Positions 1 to 6,808 of a stretch of 9,476 nucleotides of DNA are shown piece after piece (position 1 is the stretch's first letter; every line of letters begins with the position of its first letter). The stretch comes from Armatimonadota bacterium (GTDB lineage Bacteria; Armatimonadota; JAAZEB01): positions 1 through 9,476 of the forward strand of contig DUUU01000208.1 in assembly GCA_012841485.1 (NCBI GenBank). The letters run 5' to 3'. The translations under genes were made by a program, and so were the position numbers. The notes beneath the pieces are model-generated. The model saw only the letters and a list, made by a program, of their open reading frames with translations, did no database searches and was not told where the DNA came from.

Positions 1-1
1 G

Positions 2-2632
2 AATGGCCAGCGGATCCCCCTCAAGACCGACGCCTCCTGGAAGGTGGCGCTCTCGCCGGCGGATGGGTGGGAAGCCCCCGGGTTTGACGACTCCGGGTGG
101 GCGGCGGCGCGCGAGGTGGGCCGGCCCCCCGTGGCGCCCTGGGGTGCCCTGTCAATGCCGGAGCTCGGCCCGCTGGCGCCGTGCTCGGTCGTCCGGCGCG
201 ACGTGCCCAACACCGTGCGCGCGGGCGGGCGGCTCCGCGTCGCCGCTACCTTCCGCACGAAGGCAGGTGGTCCGGTGGTCGCCGAACTCCTGGGAGACGC
301 GGTGAGCTTGCCGCTGGAGCCCGCGGGCGGGTGGCCGGTGAAGCGACAGGGCGATCTCCTTACGATCGGTCCGGCCGAGGTGACGCTTCCTGCCTTCCTC
401 CCGGGCGGCAAGTACCGCCTGCGTCTGGGCCCCGCCGGAAGTGAGATCGTGGGCCGCTCGCGCGAGCAGTGCGAGACCGCGGAGATCACCGTGTTGCCGC
501 GGAAGCCCGGCCCGCTCGCGCGCGCCGAGGTGCGCCCCCATCGCGGTACGCCCACGCTTTTCATCAATGGCCGGCCAGATACCGGGATGAACTACATCCA
601 CAACCGCGACGTGCCCTACCATGTGAAGAACATCGGGGGCGCCGGCGTGCAGCTCTTCATCGTCTTCGCAGGCAACATCGGCTGGGTGGGGCCGGACCAG
701 TACGACTACTCCGCCGCCGACCGGATGATCCTCTCCGTGCTTCTGAATCACCCGGACGCCTACATCATCCCCACCTTCGATCTCTCCGGCAAGGCGTTTC
801 CCTTCTGGCGGCAGCTTGTGCCGAAGGAGGAGTGGACCGTGACCGCCGATGGCAAGCATAACGTCGGCGACTATCACGGGGGCCGCAACGAGTTTCCCTC
901 CCTGGCATCGCCCACCTGGGCCCGGCTCTCGCAAGAGGCGCTGCGTCGCTTCGCGCGCCATCTCTACTCCTCGCCTTTCGCGGACCGCATCGTCGGCTAT
1001 TGGCCGTGCGATGGCATCAGCTGGGAGTGGTTCCCCTGGGGCGCTCAGAGCCGCGAGATGGTCGATTACTCCCCAGCCTACCGGAGCGCGTTCCAGGAGT
1101 GGCTCCGCCGCCAGTATCCCGACCTCGCTGCGCTCAACCGCGCCTGGCAGACGCGGCTTGCCTCTTTCGAGGAGATCGCGGTGCCGAGCGCGGAGGAGCG
1201 CCTCGCCACCGACCGGCTCGCATTCCGAGACCCGGCCGGACCGATGCGTCGCGTGATCGATTTCTACCGCTTCCATCATGAGCAGGTGGCCGAGCGGATT
1301 GAGGCCTACGCGCGCGTGCTTAAGGAGGAGAGCGGTGGCCGGCACATCGTCGGCACCTACTACGGCTATGTCTTCCACCTGCCCGAGTCGCCCTACTTCG
1401 GGGCGCACTCCGGGCACTTCGCGCTGCATCGCTACCTGGCGTCGCCCTACCTCGACTTCGGCTGCTCGCCGACGCCGTACGGGAATGTGCGCGCCGTGGG
1501 CTCGCCCAGCGCCTTCATGACCGCCGCCGAGTCGTTCCGGCTGGCCGGGAAGCTCTGGATCCAGCAGGCGGATATCCGCACGCACTGGACGACGCAGCCG
1601 CACAGCCCCGCGAAGAACGTCCGCGAGGCCGCCGAGATCTTGCGGCGCGAGTTCGTCCTCTCCTTTGTGAAGGGCCACCTGGTGCAGTGGTACGACTTCA
1701 GCAACGGGTGGACGAGTGGCGATCCGCGCCTCTGCCGCGTGGTCCAGCAACTCCAGGAGATTGGCCGGGCCAATCTGGGTATGGAGCGCGCCTCGCCGGC
1801 GGATACGCTCGCCGTGGTCCTGGATGAGACGCACATCTACCACCAGCGTCCCGACCGGCCGCTGATGGGTGGCCCGCTCACTCAGCTCCGATATGCCCTG
1901 GGGCAGAGCGGGGTGCCCTACGATACAATCATGGCGTCCGACCTGACGCGCAAGGACGCGCGCCGCTATCGCGCCTACCTCTTCGCCAACTGCTACCGGT
2001 TGACGGAAGAACAGCGCCAGGCCGTGGAAGCGCTCAAATCCGAGGGCCGCGTGCTGGCCTTTGTGTACGCCCCGGGCATCCTCAGCGAGAACGGGTATCA
2101 CCCGGAGCGCGTCTCGGATGTGGTCGGCCAGGAAATAGCGTTCGAGGAGAAGGAGGGCCCGATCCGCCTCGCCTTCACGGACGTGGCACACCCGCTGGCC
2201 GCCGGCCTGACCGAAAAGGAGGAGTTTGGCGCGCACCCGAGCCAAAAGTTTGGTCCCCTCTCACGAGTAACCGACGCGAAGGCGCAAGTGATCGGGAGCT
2301 ACGTGCCGGATGGTCCGCCGGCGCTGAGCGTGCGCGCGCATGCGGGCTGGACGAGCGTCTACATCGCCGCGCCCATCGCCTCGCCCGTCTTCCTGCGCAA
2401 CCTCGCCCGCCTGGCCGGGCTTCACGTCTACCTCGACACGAACGACGCCATCTATGCCTCTGGCTCGCTCCTCGGAGTGCATACCCAACTCGCGGGCGAA
2501 AAGACGATTCGCCTGCCGGCTAAGGCGACGGTCACGGATCTCTTCACAGGCAAGGTGATCGCGAAGGGGGTGGACCACTTCACGGTGACGCTTCCCGCTC
2601 GCGCCACCGCTCTGTGGCGGATTGATCACTAG
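2..2632 (+). CDS. GH42-like glycoside hydrolase (beta-galactosidase-type TIM barrel), 5'-truncated
   Basis: The frame is open from the window's left edge, so the true start lies upstream; 876 codons are visible, ending in TAG. The first ~45 residues (TDASWKV, then GFDDSGW) look like the end of a galactose-binding-like domain as in GH2/GH78 enzymes. A beta-rich stretch follows. From about residue 175 (GTPTLFINGRP, GMNYIHNRDV) a TIM barrel begins. Its candidate acid/base is the Glu of DGISWEW (codon at 1025). The C-terminal third, from LAVVLDETHIYH, resembles the flavodoxin-like GH42 trimerisation domain and ends in a small beta domain. The predicted role is hydrolysis of beta-galactoside or related plant/microbial oligosaccharides. 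The substrate is not readable, and any signal peptide would be outside the window. Oddity: the segment where the barrel nucleophile is expected reads KLWIQQADIRTHW, with no Glu. GH42-like is a fold-level call; the exact family is uncertain. Confidence 0.8.
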   Translation, partial: NGQRIPLKTDASWKVALSPADGWEAPGFDDSGWAAAREVGRPPVAPWGALSMPELGPLAPCSVVRRDVPNTVRAGGRLRVAATFRTKAGGPVVAELLGDAVSLPLEPAGGWPVKRQGDLLTIGPAEVTLPAFLPGGKYRLRLGPAGSEIVGRSREQCETAEITVLPRKPGPLARAEVRPHRGTPTLFINGRPDTGMNYIHNRDVPYHVKNIGGAGVQLFIVFAGNIGWVGPDQYDYSAADRMILSVLLNHPDAYIIPTFDLSGKAFPFWRQLVPKEEWTVTADGKHNVGDYHGGRNEFPSLASPTWARLSQEALRRFARHLYSSPFADRIVGYWPCDGISWEWFPWGAQSREMVDYSPAYRSAFQEWLRRQYPDLAALNRAWQTRLASFEEIAVPSAEERLATDRLAFRDPAGPMRRVIDFYRFHHEQVAERIEAYARVLKEESGGRHIVGTYYGYVFHLPESPYFGAHSGHFALHRYLASPYLDFGCSPTPYGNVRAVGSPSAFMTAAESFRLAGKLWIQQADIRTHWTTQPHSPAKNVREAAEILRREFVLSFVKGHLVQWYDFSNGWTSGDPRLCRVVQQLQEIGRANLGMERASPADTLAVVLDETHIYHQRPDRPLMGGPLTQLRYALGQSGVPYDTIMASDLTRKDARRYRAYLFANCYRLTEEQRQAVEALKSEGRVLAFVYAPGILSENGYHPERVSDVVGQEIAFEEKEGPIRLAFTDVAHPLAAGLTEKEEFGAHPSQKFGPLSRVTDAKAQVIGSYVPDGPPALSVRAHAGWTSVYIAAPIASPVFLRNLARLAGLHVYLDTNDAIYASGSLLGVHTQLAGEKTIRLPAKATVTDLFTGKVIAKGVDHFTVTLPARATALWRIDH

Positions 2633-2706
2633 CCCGGGGCTGGCTCGGGCATCAGGCGGTGCCGGCGGGGAATTGGGTCACGGTTGTTGCCCGTGGATGG
2701 ATGATG

Positions 2707-2742
2707 GGGCGTCGCGCGGGCGCAAAGATCCGCGCGACGCCT
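2707..2742. terminator. 12-bp perfect hairpin between convergent genes
   Basis: GGCGTCGCGCGG at 2708-2719 pairs perfectly with 2730-2741 across a 10-nt loop, plus a possible G-U pair at 2707/2742. It lies 75 nt after the glycosidase stop (2632) and 52 nt past the stop of the leftward gene (2794), where a shared bidirectional terminator is expected. No T-tract follows on either strand, so intrinsic termination is inferred from structure and position only. A weaker 5-bp stem (GCCCG 2632-2636 with CGGGC 2646-2650) sits right at the glycosidase stop. Confidence 0.5.
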
Positions 2743-2793
2743 GCCGGCATCCCCGGCGCGATCTCTGCATCCACGCGCTGCCTGCCGGGCCGG

Positions 2794-3609
2794 TCATTGA
2801 CCTCCCCGGGAGGCGGCTGGCGGGCCGTCGCGGAGGACCAGGCCTTCCAGGGATACACGGGTGGCACCCCCATTGGCGCTCGAGACGTGCCGGACCTGGT
2901 AGCGCGTCGGGTAATAGCCACGCATCGGATAGCACTTTGGCTGCGGTATCGCGGTCGTGACGCGAGGCCTTGTCCGGAGGAAGGAGAGCGCGACCATCGG
3001 CTCGACGAAGACCATCCGGCCGTCATAGAAGCCGTAGATGAACGTATGCGTAAAGGGCTTCCCGTGGAACTCCGGCGATTGCGGGTTCACCCAGTGGGCG
3101 CCCATGGCGGGTTCGTCGCCACCGGGAGCATACACGTAGCCCTCCGGGATGGCATCGCTGGGTGGTGCTCGCCGCACGCGCGCCACATCGTCTCCCTTCG
3201 ACGTGATCCGGGCACGCTCTGCCGGGGCTATGAAGTAGAAGTGGCAATCGAAGTGGGGCACGTCGTAGATCTGTGGCGGAATGTGCCCGTGCGGATTCCA
3301 GTCCAGCGCCATATGGTTGTACGGCGGCATGGCAACGCCGGCGGGTAGAGATAACACATACTCCTCGTTGTGGGGCGGCAACCCGGAGAGCGCCTGGTCG
3401 GTGACCTCGATGCCCAATGCCAACGGCCTGCCCCGCGCATCCAGGGTGACCCAGGAGCGTGCCCGGCCCTGACCCACCCGCCGTGCTTCTCCAAAGCGCG
3501 TGGGCGCCGCGTTGCCGGCCGATAGCGTATCGACCGGCAGCCTCAGAAGCAGCGCGGCGCAGAACCCCAGAAGACCCGCCCACAGGGTGTGTTTCATCAG
3601 ACGCGGCAT
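2794..3609 (-). CDS. Exported TTHB210-like (DUF5602) protein, function unknown
   Basis: 271 residues. The start at 3609 is chosen because GGGGAGAG lies 4 nt upstream; an internal ATG (residue 5) has no such site. Residues 5-31 (a Lys, then WAGLLGFCAALLLRLP) look like a Sec signal peptide with probable cleavage near LSAGNA (29-34). There is no lipobox, so the mature protein is probably periplasmic or secreted. The body has HNEEYVLSLP (80-89), PPYNHMALDWNPHGH (95-109), HFDCHFYF (119-126), DEPAMGAHW (165-173), SPEFHGKPFTHTFIYGFYDG (178-197) and MVFVEPM (199-205). From memory this matches the TTHB210-like family, named for a Thermus thermophilus protein under sigmaE/anti-sigmaE control; its biochemical function is not established. 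The many His/Asp residues hint at metal binding, which is inference. It is co-directional with the aminotransferase gene but separated from it by a terminator-like hairpin and 316 bp. Confidence 0.82.
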   Translation of the reverse strand: MPRLMKHTLWAGLLGFCAALLLRLPVDTLSAGNAAPTRFGEARRVGQGRARSWVTLDARGRPLALGIEVTDQALSGLPPHNEEYVLSLPAGVAMPPYNHMALDWNPHGHIPPQIYDVPHFDCHFYFIAPAERARITSKGDDVARVRRAPPSDAIPEGYVYAPGGDEPAMGAHWVNPQSPEFHGKPFTHTFIYGFYDGRMVFVEPMVALSFLRTRPRVTTAIPQPKCYPMRGYYPTRYQVRHVSSANGGATRVSLEGLVLRDGPPAASRGGQ

Positions 3610-3880
3610 CTCACTCTCCCCTCGCTCCTGACCCTTCCCTGCGGCCGTGCGCGCGAAACGCGGCTGCCAGGCCTCTCCGCACGCGAGCTGGTAACGCCCA
3701 GGGCCTCAAGCCGCGGCGCGCTACGGCACGATAGCCGCTATCGACGCAGCGGGAGTGCCTTGCGCGAGCGCATGACCGCCCGAAGATGGGGTGTGTGAAA
3801 CCGGAAAGGGGGGGCGAGAGGCGCCTTCCTCTCACCGCGAGGGCGTATGGGCTTCTGACGCCACGAATTCTGTGAGGGAA
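3610..3880. other. Non-coding gap upstream of the TTHB210-like gene
   Basis: No credible gene is seen on either strand; the short open frames here have no ribosome site or recognisable protein character. It should contain the promoter of the leftward TTHB210-like gene, but I could not find a convincing sigma70 -35/-10 pair on the minus strand. The notable elements are the 15-bp palindrome at 3729-3743 and a G7 run near 3809 (C7 on the minus strand). If the family's sigmaE link holds here, an ECF-type promoter would be expected rather than a sigma70 one. Confidence 0.6.
3729..3743. promoter_or_regulatory. 15-bp perfect inverted repeat, possible operator
   Basis: CGATAGC-C-GCTATCG is a 7-bp perfect inverted repeat with a single central base, 120-134 nt upstream of the TTHB210-like start. 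The one-base centre makes a stable RNA hairpin unlikely, whereas it would suit a dimeric DNA-binding protein. No regulator is identified and no second copy was noticed in the window. It may be chance. Confidence 0.3.
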
Positions 3881-3914
3881 GAGGAGCGCTGGAAGCCAGC
3901 TTCCAACGCTCCTC
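3881..3914 (-). terminator. Strong stem-loop terminator after the aminotransferase gene
   Basis: On the plus strand GAGGAGCG (3881-3888) pairs with CGCTCCTC (3907-3914) and TGGAAG (3890-3895) pairs with CTTCCA (3900-3905), with one C/A mismatch and a 4-nt loop. This gives 14 pairs in a 34-nt element that begins 11 nt past the aminotransferase stop in its direction of transcription. On the minus strand a moderately T-rich TTCCCT follows. It is the best terminator in the window and should separate this gene from the downstream TTHB210-like gene. Confidence 0.75.
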
Positions 3915-3925
3915 GAGGTTTCGAC

Positions 3926-5149
3926 TCAGTCGCGAAGCTTCAGCGTCGCCTCCCAGATGGCGGCGGCGATGTACTCGTTATCCTCGTCAGGCATGTAGGG
4001 GTGGATCGGCGGGCAGAAGATGCGCGCGCCGACCTCATCCGAGACCGGGAGGTCTTGGCCGGGGGCATGCTCGGCGATGTAGGGCACCGTGCTATGCACC
4101 GGCGGGTTGGCCACCACGCACTCCACGTTGTACTGCTCCTTCAGGATCGTCATCAGTCGATCCCGCTTCTCGCCGGCCCACTCCTTGGGCACGAGGATTG
4201 TGTAGAGGTAGAAGCTGCCCTCATACCCCTCCGGCTCGTAGGGGAGCTGCAGGCCGGGGCATCCCTCGAGCATGGCCGTGCGCGCGCGCGCGAGGCGCTG
4301 GCGCCGCGCAACGAGGTCATCCAGGCGCTTGAGCTGCACGAGGCCCACCGCCGCCTGAATCTTGGTCATCTTGTAGTTGCTGCCCCAGCCGATGCCGCGT
4401 AGCTCCGGATCGTAGGAGTGCGCCGGGTTGCCAAACTGGCGAATCCCCTGCAGGCGGGTTGCCAGGTCGCGGTCATCGGTGGTGATCGCGCCGCCTTCGC
4501 CCAGGGTGGTGATCATCTTCTGAGTATGGAAGCTGAAGATGTTCATCCATCCCTTCTTGCCCACCTTCGTGCCCTTATAGGTGGCGCCAAGGGTGCGCGC
4601 GGCATCGCCGATCACCGGGATTGGGCCGTGCTCCGGATGGGGATGGCGCCGGCCGATCTCCTCCAGCGCGTCCATATCGGCGGAGAGGCCGTTCATGTGG
4701 GTGGGGAGGATGGCGCGCGTGCGCGGCGTGATCTTGCGCTCCACGTCGTTGGGATCCAGGTTCAGCGTCTTCGGGTCGATCTCGGCGAAGACGGGCTTGC
4801 CGCGCTGGCCAAGTACCGACAGCGGCGAGGCACGGAAGTTGATTGAGGGCACGATCACCTCATCGCCCGGCTCCAGGTCCAGGCAGATGATCGCCATATC
4901 GAGCCCGCCTCCAGCGCCATTGATCGAGACGCAGAACTCGCTGCCCACCCACTGGGCGAAGGCCCGCTCGAACTCCCAGATCTCCTCGCAGATGAAGCCG
5001 AAGCCCACCCGCGGGTCCATGGATGCGCGAACTGTCTTGACGACCGCCTCGACCTCTTCCTCACCGTAGTAGCTGCCGAGGATCGGCTCCGGAGGCCACT
5101 CCAGTGAGATGCCCCTCTTCAGGGCGTCCTTGCGCTGCTTCTCGTTCAT
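3926..5149 (-). CDS. DegT/DnrJ/EryC1/StrS family PLP-dependent sugar aminotransferase
   Basis: 407 residues, the usual length for this family. The start at 5149 (MNEKQRKDAL) is preceded by AGGAGAGAGGGAT; the open frame continues upstream to 5473, but that part has no family-like sequence. The family transfers an amino group, usually from glutamate, to keto-sugars of nucleotide sugars or to cyclitols, in the cytoplasm. Visible landmarks: GSYYGEEEVEAV (25-36), the cofactor-binding loop INGAGGGLDMA (76-86), GDEVIVPS (95-102), the pyridine-N-binding Asp182 in GDAARTLGA, the PLP-linking Lys211 in SFHTQKMITTLGEGG, and GSNYKMTKIQAAVGLVQL (256-273). Variations from the common consensus are GAGGG where S/N-G-T-A is typical, and DAAR in place of DAAQ/DAAH. 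It lies 284 bp downstream of the URO-D-like gene on the same strand and is closed by a strong hairpin. The sugar substrate cannot be read; surface-polysaccharide or antibiotic-type sugar synthesis is the likely context. Confidence 0.93.
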   Translation of the reverse strand: MNEKQRKDALKRGISLEWPPEPILGSYYGEEEVEAVVKTVRASMDPRVGFGFICEEIWEFERAFAQWVGSEFCVSINGAGGGLDMAIICLDLEPGDEVIVPSINFRASPLSVLGQRGKPVFAEIDPKTLNLDPNDVERKITPRTRAILPTHMNGLSADMDALEEIGRRHPHPEHGPIPVIGDAARTLGATYKGTKVGKKGWMNIFSFHTQKMITTLGEGGAITTDDRDLATRLQGIRQFGNPAHSYDPELRGIGWGSNYKMTKIQAAVGLVQLKRLDDLVARRQRLARARTAMLEGCPGLQLPYEPEGYEGSFYLYTILVPKEWAGEKRDRLMTILKEQYNVECVVANPPVHSTVPYIAEHAPGQDLPVSDEVGARIFCPPIHPYMPDEDNEYIAAAIWEATLKLRD

Positions 5150-5433
5150 ATCCCTCTCTCCTAGTGCCGATGATGATGGCAAGCTCGCCCGGCGTCCGCG
5201 TGCCAAACGCGGTCCATAACGCCAAACCAAGCGGGCAACGAGACCGAGCCATCGCACCTGCAAGGGGCTGCGCCGTGCGCCACTCGACATGGAGCAACCC
5301 TCCCGCCTACCTGTGACCGGTAGGAGCAAGAACCGGGCGGCATGCCCGCGGAAGATGCCACGCCCGTATGGATCAACTACCACGCGGAGGCCCGGACTCC
5401 TCCCGGTAGAGGCACGCTGCTTGCGCGGTGTGC
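5150..5433 (-). other. 284-bp spacer between URO-D-like and aminotransferase genes, with a weak hairpin
   Basis: No gene is supported here. At 5377-5409 a two-part stem forms (CTACC/GGTAG outside, GGAGG/CCTCC inside, 8-nt loop, asymmetric internal loop), 25 nt past the URO-D-like stop in its reading direction. It could end that transcript or be a processing site; it has no T-tract. A smaller 6-bp repeat, CCTACC/GGTAGG, lies at 5306-5324. I see no convincing -35/-10 pair for the aminotransferase, so whether the two genes share a transcript is open. Confidence 0.4.
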
Positions 5434-6405
5434 TCACGCCGCCCCGGCGGCCACCGGAGGCGTGCCATACCATCCATACTTCTGCCGCATCTCGAGCACC
5501 AGCAGGTAGCGCTCCAGGGGAAGGCCCTTGAAGGCGACGTTACTCGTGCTGTAGATGTAGCCGCCGCCTGGCATGCCATGCTCCAGGGCATACCGGCAGT
5601 TCGCGATGATCTCCTCCTCGGTGCCTGTCTGCAGGAGGCCACACTGCACCCCGCCGATGAGGCAGACCTCCTTGCCAACCTTCTCCTTGATCACGCGCAG
5701 ATCCATCTGCTCGGCCTGGGTGTCGATGGAGTGAATGGCGTGGGGCCGGCAGGAGACGAGTTGGTCGAGGATCGGCATGATGTTGCCATCGGTGTGCTTG
5801 ATCACATAGGCGCCCATCTCCCGGTAGCCCGCCACCAGACGGGCCAGGAAGGGAGTGACGAACTCGGAGAACATCCGCGGCGAGAGGAACGGGCCGGAGT
5901 TGAGGCAGTAATCGGCGCAGAGCGCGAAGCCATCGATGCCCCCATCCACTAGGCGGCGGCCACGCTCCAGGGCGGTGGTGACGCGCTCGTCTGCCACCCG
6001 CTTTGCCTCATCCGGCTTCTCGGCGAACCAGAGGGAGTACTCCACCATGTGGTTGCCGTCAGGAATGGCATACGTAGCGTCACCATGCACGATCACCAGG
6101 AAGCGGTCGCCCGAGAGCTCTTTGATCAGGCGCGCCGTCTCGATGTGGCCCTCCACGTCCGGCGAGCACGTGTCCATGAGGATGCAGTAATCGAGACGCT
6201 CGCCGACCTCCACCAGGAGTTCGGCGTTCTCATGGATCATCCGGTCGCGCTCGGCCCGCGTCACGCCCCGCCAGGCGTCGCGCGCATGATACTCCTTCCC
6301 CAGGAGCTCCTGGGTGAGCTGAAACTCCAGCTCAAAGGTGGGCACCAGTCCCTCGGGGGGCTCACGCAACTCCAGCGCCGCAATCGCTCTCTCTTTCGGC
6401 TTCAT
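5434..6405 (-). CDS. Uroporphyrinogen decarboxylase-fold protein, methyltransferase-like, atypical zinc site
   Basis: 323 residues. The start at 6405 (MKPKERAIAALE) is the standard opening of this family and has GAGAAGAG just upstream; in-frame codons further upstream look non-coding. It belongs to the URO-D superfamily, which includes HemE and the cobamide:CoM methyltransferases MtaA/MtbA. HemE's N-terminal RQAGR motif is absent, so haem synthesis is unlikely. Seen: HGDATYAIPDGNHM (107-120), DGFALCADYCLNSGPFLSP (158-176), HTDGN (204-208), HSIDTQ (225-230), CLIGGVQCG (248-256), GGGYIYSTSN (280-289). MtaA/MtbA bind zinc with HxC and a distal Cys. Here the first is H204-T-D206 and the distal position reads STSN, so neither Cys is present. 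This subgroup is common in carbohydrate-rich gene neighbourhoods of environmental bacteria and its reaction is, to my knowledge, unassigned. No corrinoid protein or partner methyltransferase lies next to it. Confidence 0.87.
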   Translation of the reverse strand: MKPKERAIAALELREPPEGLVPTFELEFQLTQELLGKEYHARDAWRGVTRAERDRMIHENAELLVEVGERLDYCILMDTCSPDVEGHIETARLIKELSGDRFLVIVHGDATYAIPDGNHMVEYSLWFAEKPDEAKRVADERVTTALERGRRLVDGGIDGFALCADYCLNSGPFLSPRMFSEFVTPFLARLVAGYREMGAYVIKHTDGNIMPILDQLVSCRPHAIHSIDTQAEQMDLRVIKEKVGKEVCLIGGVQCGLLQTGTEEEIIANCRYALEHGMPGGGYIYSTSNVAFKGLPLERYLLVLEMRQKYGWYGTPPVAAGAA

Positions 6406-6755
6406 CGCTCTTCTCACTTTCCACGCCCTCGCCCCACTGAGACGAGAGCCCCATGGCGCCAGCGGCTTCTCGATACTGACCATGGAGGCCCGCCTGTGGT
6501 CTGGTCCAAGCCTCCTCGCATTCGCCCATGGTCGTGGCCCTGTTAAGAGTTCAGGAGGAAGCGCGGAGATCCTGGCAGTCGTGTCAAGAAGTATGGACAC
6601 AGAATCTTTGCGCTCTGAGCGAGGGCGTGCTCTCCATCCATGGCGGTGGCTGGGAGGGGGAGGGGTTTTTCAGGGAAGTCGCGTGATGCTTCGAGCTCCG
6701 CGCATGGGGGCGGCCCTCTTCCTATGTCGGAATCCCAGCGGTATCGAGCGCCAAT
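6406..6755. other. Divergent intergenic region (left part), no gene seen
   Basis: This lies between the leftward URO-D-like start and the promoter of the rightward response regulator. Open frames here are arginine/proline-rich or are extensions of neighbours and are not supported. A minus-strand TTGACA (6587-6582) is a perfect -35 hexamer pointing at the URO-D-like gene, but no reasonable -10 lies 15-19 bp beyond it, so I do not call a promoter. At 6651-6670 there is a G-rich block (GGGAGGGGGAGGGG) ending in T5. Confidence 0.55.
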
Positions 6756-6784
6756 TTGACACTCTCCTGGCGATATGCTAAGAT
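6756..6784 (+). promoter_or_regulatory. Sigma70 promoter with extended -10 for the response regulator
   Basis: The -35 is a perfect TTGACA (6756-6761), followed by a 17-bp spacer and -10 TAAGAT (6779-6784, 4/6 matches), which is preceded by TGC to form an extended -10 (TGn). The predicted transcription start is near 6791, giving a leader of about 104 nt before the ATG at 6895. A short inverted repeat, GGGT-TG-ACCC (6787-6796), sits on the predicted start. The call rests on spacing and consensus only. Confidence 0.65.
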
Positions 6785-6808
6785 TCGGGTTGACCCTGAT
6801 ACCCCGAG

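Noticed and set aside
152..2245. A 697-codon open frame on the minus strand opposite the glycosidase.
   Set aside because: It is antisense to a gene with clear domain structure, is rich in Arg/Ala/His/Gly with no recognisable motif, and such long shadow frames are expected in GC-rich codon-biased DNA.
3791..4402. A 203-codon plus-strand frame opposite the aminotransferase 3' end.
   Set aside because: It is mostly antisense to clear aminotransferase motifs and crosses that gene's terminator hairpin; it has no domain of its own.
5150..5473. Extension of the aminotransferase by 108 residues to an upstream start at 5473.
   Set aside because: The extra part is Arg-rich with no family similarity and would overlap the URO-D-like gene; ATG 5149 has a good ribosome site and gives the standard family length.
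6582..6587. Perfect minus-strand TTGACA upstream of the URO-D-like gene.
   Set aside because: No acceptable -10 hexamer lies 15-19 bp downstream on that strand, so a promoter is not supported.
6406..6600. Extension of the URO-D-like protein by 65 residues upstream to 6600.
   Set aside because: The added sequence looks non-coding, while MKPKERAIAALE at 6405 is the typical family N-terminus with a ribosome site.
6641..6670. G-rich block that might form a G-quadruplex.
   Set aside because: Only three runs of three or more G are present in close spacing, so a stable three-tetrad quadruplex is not supported.
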